A stretch of 64,000 nt of DNA from Clitoria ternatea (taxonomy: Eukaryota; Streptophyta; Magnoliopsida; Fabales; Fabaceae): contig CM075674.1 of NCBI GenBank assembly GCA_037962975.1, forward strand, positions 90,536,501 through 90,600,500, read 5' to 3'. The notes beneath the pieces were generated by a model. The model saw only the letters and a program-made list of their open reading frames with translations. It did no database searches and was not told the DNA's origin. The position numbers and the translations under genes were made by a program. This document shows positions 58,256 to 64,000 of the stretch, piece by piece. Numbering within the stretch: position 1 is the first letter of the stretch; every line of letters starts with the position of its first letter.

Positions 58256-59015
58256 GATGATAAAGCAGTCGGACGGAGTTTATACTCGTGTTCTGTTATT
58301 TAAATTCCGTTCTAGATTAATTATGATGCTAAACACTCACCCTTGCTGTGGTTTTCAATTTAGTAACCAGTGACAGGGAAGATGTCAGAGCCATGGAGGT
58401 GCGCCAAGCGGAGGATTGATGCCAAGGCACCGAGTGATTTTGAATGAATTGTGTAATATATGTATATAATGAGTTTTCCGAGTGTGTGATGCTACAACAT
58501 GTTGCCTGTATGTTAAATTAAATTTGAATCGGTATGCTGATTGACGCGAGCATAAATTCTTGATGTTATGTGATCGGTGTTTATTTTATGAGTGAATTTG
58601 CAGTGCTGTAGCATAGTCGATTACCGGGCGAATCTCGCTGAGTGGATTCATTCTTGTCCGAGCGAGGGCCGGTTGATTTGGTGTCTGTTTCACTCGAGTA
58701 TCCCTTGTCCCTTTCCGAGTGAAGAATAACCGAGAGATCTGTAATTTTATGTTGATGTAGGTTTTGATAATGACACAACAAATGGAGAAATATCAAGGAT
58801 ATTATCAAGCAATAATTATGTTTGATGTGGAATCTAAAATGGTTGATGTTTAAGCTTGATGAACCATTAAGGACACATGTTCAAGGCATTTATAAAGGTT
58901 TAAAACAGGTGAAATAAATTTATCAAAATGCCTAAGGATCAAAGGATTGGAGCCATGATTGAACAAATATCAAAAAGGGTAAAACAAAGTGCTGGAATTC
59001 ATGCAACAGGTGCAT

Positions 59016-59270
59016 GAATCGATTCATGAAGCAACACAAGGCCACATGAATCGATTCTTACGTAAAGAAAGGCCCAGAATTGAATTTTGCATAGCTTGAA
59101 TCGATTCCCACCAAGGCTGAATCGATTCATACGTGTTTCTTGGCCCAGGATTGCATTTCAAGTAGCTTGAATCGATTCCCACCAAGGCTGAATCGATTCA
59201 CACGTGTTTCTTGGCCCAGGATTACATTTTCAGTAGCTTGAATCGATTCCCACCAAGACTGAATCGATTC
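59016..59270 (+). repeat. GAATCGATTC palindromes in 71-bp tandem units
   Basis: Perfect GAATCGATTC starts at 59016, 59048, 59098, 59119, 59169, 59190, 59240 and 59261. The last six form three 71-bp tandem units, each with two palindromes 21 bp apart, an ACGTGT/CACGTG-like word, and GGCCCAGGATT in two of them. They lie 220-480 bp upstream of the TATA box, as LTR enhancers do. Confidence 0.95.
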
Positions 59271-59493
59271 ACACGTTGATCAAGGCACAAATAACACTAA
59301 ATGAATTGATTCATTTAGAGAATGAATAGATTCATTCTATTTGAAATTGAAGCTGAACGCTGGACAACCTGGAATCGCATATGGAAATCATAAATCGCAC
59401 TATGACAAATTTAAAGTTAGCAAAGCCACGCTCCACTATGTCATATACAATGCTGAAGGAATTATTAAATGCAAAAATCAGGTTCCCTGAAGG

Positions 59494-59503
59494 CTATAAA
59501 TAA
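59494..59503 (+). promoter_or_regulatory. Putative Sirevirus C TATA box
   Basis: CTATAAATAA, with the likely transcript start about 30 bp on, near 59525. Confidence 0.6.
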
Positions 59504-60508
59504 AGAGGAAAATTGAAGAAGAAAAACACACCACAGGGAAGCATTTCCTCTGTTCTTCTCCCTCCCTCTCATTGCAATTCTCTCTATGTTTAATTATTTG
59601 GCATATTCCTCTTGATAGTTTATTTAAGAGTTAGAGAGAAATATTTTGAGTGAGCTAAATTTGTATATCCTCTCTTTGAGAGTTATTATTTTTGAGAAGC
59701 TTCAAATTGTAAATCTACTCTAGTGAGAGAGTTATCATTGTAATCATTAAAACACCAAAATTCCTTAGAGGTTTGGGTTGAGGGTTCAACCTTGTAATTG
59801 TGAGATTGAGAGATTGGGTGGGGTGCCCTTGTACTTGTGAGGATTGGGTTCTTGAGTGTGGGACACTAGGAAGCCGCGATTGCTCAAAGTTGTATCTCTA
59901 ATCTCCAATAGTGGAAATCCTTCAAGTGGGTTGCTTGAAGGCGAGACGTACACCGGGGTGGTGGAACTCGTTATATCGGTTTGCAAATTCTATCTTCCCT
60001 AAACTCATTTAATTTGTGCACTTAAATTGCTCACTTGATTTATTATATCATTCGTAATTAAATTGGACTAAGTGCATGCTATAAGTTGCAAACTATATTG
60101 GTTAACATTGTTGAAGTTAGATTAAATTAAATCCATGAATCAAATGTCTTAAACATTGTTGGATTTAGTTATTGAGGAAGTAATATATTGGTGTTAACAA
60201 CTTGGTAAATTATCATGCTTAATTAATTTGTTAGAAGTTGTTTAAGTTACATTTATATTGGAATTAATTATTGTATGACAAAGTGTTTCAAGAATTGCCT
60301 TAACTAATAACTTGCTTTACTTATCAAAATCAATTCTTGAACATAGTCCATTCAACTCAAAATGTTTAGTATGAAATGTGCTTCATAATTATTACATCTT
60401 TTATATTGCATCATTTGTGTACTACTAATCGTTTTGAAAGGGATTCCGCGCGAAAATTTGAAATACTCAATTCACCCCCCCTCTTGAGTATCGAGGCCTT
60501 GGCTAACA

Positions 60509-60522
60509 ATTGGTATCAGAGC
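60509..60522 (+). promoter_or_regulatory. Primer binding site, initiator Met-tRNA
   Basis: ATTGGTATCAGAGC directly follows the LTR end; TGGTATCAGAGC is the standard plant Copia primer site complementary to the 3' end of initiator Met-tRNA. Confidence 0.95.
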
Positions 60523-60565
60523 TTGACTCTTGGAAGATCAAGCTTAACCGCTTCAAGAGATCAAG

Positions 60566-61714
60566 ATGGCCTCTACATCTTATGATGTATTTCCACAAGG
60601 TGAAATAATAAATAGACCACCAATCTTCAATGGTAAAGACTTTGTTATTTGGAAAGAAAGGTTGAAAATCTTTATCCAAGCCTATGACCTCAAGGTATGG
60701 AATGCTATTCAATTTGGTCCTTTCATTCCTAAATACATTGTTGATAATATAGAATGCATGAAGCCCATGAACTTATGGACTAAGGAAGAAGAAAGAAAGG
60801 TACAATTTAATCTTAGAGCTAAAATTCTTATCACATTAGCATTAGAACCTAATGATGTTTCTAGAGTTATTACTTGTAACAATGCTAAAGAAATGTGGGA
60901 AACTCTTGAAACAATTTATGGAAATACTAATGATGATAAAGATGCAAGAATTAGTACTCTTTCTAGTCAAGATGAAGAATTCGAAAGAAGCGTTGAAAAA
61001 GAGACCAACGAGAAGGAAGAAGAAATTGCATGCCTAATGACAAAGCACTCTCAAGATGATGAGGTATGCTCTTTAAATGCTTTTAGTGATGATAGTGATG
61101 ATGAAATTGATAAAGATGAATTGCTAGAAGCTTTTGAAGAGTTGCATGAAAAATTTGTCTTGTTATCAAAGAAATATGCATGCTCTAAACAAACCATTTT
61201 GACTCTTGAAAAAGAATTGCATGATGTTCACATAGAAAAAGAATATCTTAGAGTTCAAAATGATGAATTAGTAGCTTCAAATGCATCTCCTAGGACTTGT
61301 AATGGAAATGATAATTGTATGTTTATTGATAAATGTATGCTTCTTGAAAAAGAGAATAAAGAACTAAAAGAAGCACTTAGTAAGCTTACAAGTAGTCAAG
61401 AGTATCTAAGTGCACCTCTTAAAGATCAAAGGCATACACTTGATAGAAGAAAAATAGATCATTACAAGAACCATTTTGCATCCTACAAAGAAAAATCCAA
61501 ATCCTCTCTAAGATGCACAAACCATGAAAGAAAAAGAAACTCTATGTCTAATTGTTGTATGAACCATTATAATTCTAAAATGACTTACTCTTTGAATGCA
61601 ACATGTTTTCATTGTGGAATATATGGTCATATATCTTCTAATTGCTTTATAAAGAAATCCCGTCAAAAGTGTACAAGAAAGGTATGGATTCCAAAAACAA
61701 ATTTGAAATCCTAA
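60566..61714 (+). CDS. Sirevirus gag protein, internally shortened
   Basis: Open reading frame of 382 codons starting 44 nt after the primer site. Residues 1-130 are the DUF4219/UBN2-like start (RPPIFNGKDFVIWKERL, VWNAIQFGPFIP, WTKEEERKVQFNLRAK, EMWETLETIYG). At about 131 (DARISTL) the sequence jumps to an acidic and coiled-coil part (HSQDDEVCSLNAFSDD onward, to about 300), so the middle of UBN2 and the first zinc knuckle region seem deleted without shifting the frame. A zinc knuckle CFHCGIYGHISSNC (C347, C350, H355, C360) and KVWIPK close it. Gag forms particles and binds RNA. It ends at 61714 with no protease after it. It is the only retroelement ORF in the window without a stop. Confidence 0.85.
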   Translation: MASTSYDVFPQGEIINRPPIFNGKDFVIWKERLKIFIQAYDLKVWNAIQFGPFIPKYIVDNIECMKPMNLWTKEEERKVQFNLRAKILITLALEPNDVSRVITCNNAKEMWETLETIYGNTNDDKDARISTLSSQDEEFERSVEKETNEKEEEIACLMTKHSQDDEVCSLNAFSDDSDDEIDKDELLEAFEELHEKFVLLSKKYACSKQTILTLEKELHDVHIEKEYLRVQNDELVASNASPRTCNGNDNCMFIDKCMLLEKENKELKEALSKLTSSQEYLSAPLKDQRHTLDRRKIDHYKNHFASYKEKSKSSLRCTNHERKRNSMSNCCMNHYNSKMTYSLNATCFHCGIYGHISSNCFIKKSRQKCTRKVWIPKTNLKS

Positions 61715-64000
61715 ACTAACAACAAAGGACCCAACTCTTAAAGGGTACCATAAAACTTGACATTTTTAGGAACACTTTAAATCGACAATCTTTCGTTGAC
61801 AAATGACCAAAAGAATCAAGATTCATGATCTTCACTCCAAAGAACAAAGGATGAAAAAGACAAGGACATAAATTTTGTAAAACTCCAAGGTACGATCGGA
61901 TCCTTACTCTAGTTAATTAAATATCATGTTGACTATGTGTTTTGTATGCTTAATTATGTTGAACAAAATATGAACTTGGTTGATATTTTATTCTATACTT
62001 GTTTATAATGAATTTTGATGTGTGAAAATCAAACTTTGATTTGATATATTTGAGTTTGAACATGAAAGGTGTAAAGTTTTGAAATGAATAATTGAAATCT
62101 TAGGATCAATGATGTATATCCTTATGATTTTTGATGATTGGTGCATGATTGCTTAAATAACATGTTTCATGAAAAACTTGAGATTAAAGTTGTTTGCATC
62201 CATGTGTGTTAGGAAGGATTGAGACATGAAAATGTTGAAATACTAAATCTTGTTGCTTAGATTCAAAGTCCCAAATGATGCATAAACTCTTAATGATATA
62301 TGATGTATGAATTATTGAATGAAGCATGTATGAATCCTTGGTGACATATGAATTCCTAATGATGCATGTTGGTTAGCTAGTGGTATCTAAATAACAAATA
62401 TCTTCCTTTAACAATGGTATCAATTGAATTAGTAAGAGGAAGAGATCATGAGGACATATTCTTGATTAGATACTTGCCACTATGCTTTGATGATAAATAC
62501 ATATGTTGTATACAAGTGGTACTCATGCTTTGATAATTTATGTATAATTTATTGGTATGTCATTTTCTTAACAAGCAAGTATCTTTTCATAACAAGTGGC
62601 ATTGAACTTCATATTAAGAAAATGTTATGACTAGTTGATTATGACAAACCTTAAAGTTGCTTTAAGTTAGGACTATGTTATGCTTACATGTCTTACAAAG
62701 TTGTCCATCTTAGGCAAAATATTTTCTATGCAATTATATGTTGGTTTTGATAATGTATGCTCTATGCCTAGACTTTAATTTCATGACTAGTAACATGTAT
62801 ATGACAATGCATGATTTTGGTGACATGTAAATGATAATGTATGATATGTGATAATACTTGGTATATTAAAGGACAATGCATTATTATACATGACATGACC
62901 TTCCTTGATACACCATGCTTGAGTAAATTGGCATCTATCTTAAGTGACATATATGTTTGATGATGCATGATCTTGAATGTGAAAAGAAACTTGAATATAT
63001 GCATCGTTGAAATTGAAAAGAATGTTTGAACAACATTATGATGTATGCTTGAATGTCAACAATCTTGTGATAATATGCTTAAATGTTTATAATTGATATC
63101 AAGAGCTTATATTGGCAAATCCATCTAGTGATATCATGCCTAGATACTAGTAACAAGCGGTATGGACAATGAATAAGTAATAAATAGTGTTGATCAAGAA
63201 AAGAATGCTTGACATAAAAAGGGTCATAGATATATTGGCATGTGTTATAATATAAATGCATGAGTAAGCCAACAAGTTGTATTAATCATTCCACCATTGC
63301 TATGATACCTACATTTGAGTGCATATTGTTGAAAATTCTTCTATGATTACCACTTTGATTGATGATTGACCAATGAATTTTATATACAATTGGTATCTAA
63401 CTTTTGAGTGATATCTATTCATATTGTTATTTCTATTGGTTGAATAAGTGGCATCTATTGAAAGAAGTTGATCATATGCTTAAGAATTACATCAATTAGC
63501 TTAACAATTGGAATTCAATTACAATTGGTATTCAATTACATGTGTTAATAACATTTGGTATTAGACTTGATCAAATTAGTGTAATTGGGTTCATAACAAT
63601 TGGTATCAATATATGTGAAAAGGGGAGAATATATCATGACATCTTAGTATCTATTAAATGACTAAGGAGGAAATATTATCTTGCATGATACATTATGATC
63701 TTCTAACAAATTGGTATATCCTTCAACAATTAGTATCTATTAAATTCATGACATGTGTTCAATAATTGGTATCAAACTTCATCAAATTGATTTCACATGT
63801 TAATAAGTGGTATATGTTTTTACTAGTGACATCAATTACAATAGTAAGGGGGAGCATACACATGAATGAATATCCATCATTTTACCTCTCTATGATTATG
63901 TTTATGGCACTTATGCTTACAACTTTATTCACCCACATGCTTACTTGGAAGAATATCCTTGTGTTTGATAATGCCAAAAAGGAGAAGTTTATGTGCTTAT
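61715..64000 (+). other. Sirevirus C 3' noncoding region
   Basis: AT-rich, with frequent TGATGCATG and TTTTGATAATG words; no ORF with recognisable content. It holds the primer-site-like array listed separately and polypurine-tract-like AAAAGGGGAGAAT (63618), AGTAAGGGGGAGC (63844) and CCAAAAAGGAGAAG (63974). The 3' LTR is not reached by 64000. Confidence 0.75.
62377..63816 (+). repeat. Array of AACAATTGGTATC-like motifs (primer-site mimics)
   Basis: At least 15 copies or close variants: near 62379, 62408, 62512, 62549, 62589, 63149, 63269, 63383, 63442, 63500, 63519, 63548, 63592, 63702, 63724, 63762 and 63801. The best, CATAACAATTGGTATCA (63592), equals the LTR-primer site junction CTAACAATTGGTATCA (60503) over 14 bases. 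Spacing is irregular (about 20-560 bp), so it is not a simple tandem repeat. The similar region of Sirevirus A (8040-8290) carries the same motif. Confidence 0.85.

Larger units (their letters stand above)
56600..58749 (+). mobile_element. Gypsy (chromovirus-like) LTR, 3' end cut by Sirevirus C
   Basis: It starts TGTAACATCCCGGATATT, a start typical of Tekay/Del-like LTRs from memory and similar to the TGTAACA start at 8391. A CT-rich leader-like part (56860-56950) and the phrase ACACTCACCCTTGCTGTGG (58334) follow in the usual order. The piece stops where Sirevirus C begins at 58750. No coding sequence. The remainder should lie beyond the window on the far side of Sirevirus C. Confidence 0.6.
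58750..60508 (+). repeat. 5' LTR of Sirevirus C
   Basis: 1759 bp from TGTTGATGTAGG to GGCTAACA, with TG...CA ends and the primer site directly after it. It holds the palindrome array (59016-59270), a TATA box (59494) and a leader that ends in CACCCCCCCTCTTGAG (60473). Confidence 0.9.
58750..64000 (+). mobile_element. Sirevirus C, gag-only element (continues past window)
   Basis: 5' LTR 58750-60508, primer site from 60509, gag ORF 60566-61714, then 2.3 kb of noncoding 3' region with repeated motifs and at least three polypurine-tract-like sequences. No protease, integrase or RT is present between gag and the 3' region. It is inserted in the gypsy LTR at 58749; the duplicated target would be TTTTA (58745-58749), to be found again past the window. 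The LTR promoter, primer site and open gag make it the least decayed retroelement here. Sirevirus assignment rests on the gag type, the LTR start TGTTGATGTAGGTTTTG and the multiple PPTs. Confidence 0.8.

Overview
The window is nuclear DNA of a flowering plant. The evidence is a five-exon host gene with GT-AG introns, plant-type LTR retrotransposons with initiator-Met-tRNA primer sites, CACTA transposons carrying the plant TNP2 and Ptta/En/Spm genes, and an RTE-type LINE. Protein resemblances and the Sirevirus types suggest a eudicot, most likely a legume; I cannot name the genus. About 85-90% of the window is nested transposable elements.

Layout. 1-22314 is a stack built on Sirevirus A (Ty1/copia): gag relic (15-1285), a 3' region split into three pieces by later insertions, then its LTR (16663-22314). 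Inserted into it are a deleted Ty3/gypsy element with an antisense ORF (2109-8011, TSD CTTCC), a very long solo gypsy LTR (8391-16156, TSD ATACA) that holds a second, Tat-like solo LTR (about 14069-15663), and a gene-capturing CACTA element (16825-21411, TSD TGA) that holds a second CACTA (17288-18567, TSD TAA). The two CACTAs carry pieces of host genes: three exons of a CRUMPLED LEAF (CRL) homologue, a PPR fragment and a receptor-like cytoplasmic kinase exon. 22345-23665 is a second Sirevirus gag-protease relic (B). 24234-38450 is a minus-strand gypsy LTR split by a 12.2-kb CACTA (25424-37623, TSD GTA) with TnpA- and TnpD/TNP2-type genes, GCGAC subterminal repeats and an internal Copia relic. 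38451-39530 is a Copia reverse transcriptase relic.

The only clear host gene is a DHHC protein S-acyltransferase closest to PAT08 (exons 40742-53803, 417 aa, + strand). Its 8.2-kb intron 1 holds an antisense RTE LINE split by a 2.96-kb Copia element (TSD GATCT). Intron 2 holds another Copia relic and a separate LTR. Downstream come gypsy LTR pieces (54960-58749) and a gag-only Sirevirus (C, 58750 to past the window end) with a full 5' LTR, primer site and an open 382-codon gag.

No operon-like gene cooperation exists here; the functional links are within elements: LTR promoter, primer site and gag in Sirevirus C, and TnpA, TnpD and subterminal repeats in the large CACTA. The most unusual signals are an array of at least 15 primer-site-like motifs in the 3' region of Sirevirus C (also in A), captured CRL exons with introns, a fold-back repeat with a tRNA-like promoter in each arm, and a GAATCGATTC motif cassette shared by unrelated LTRs.
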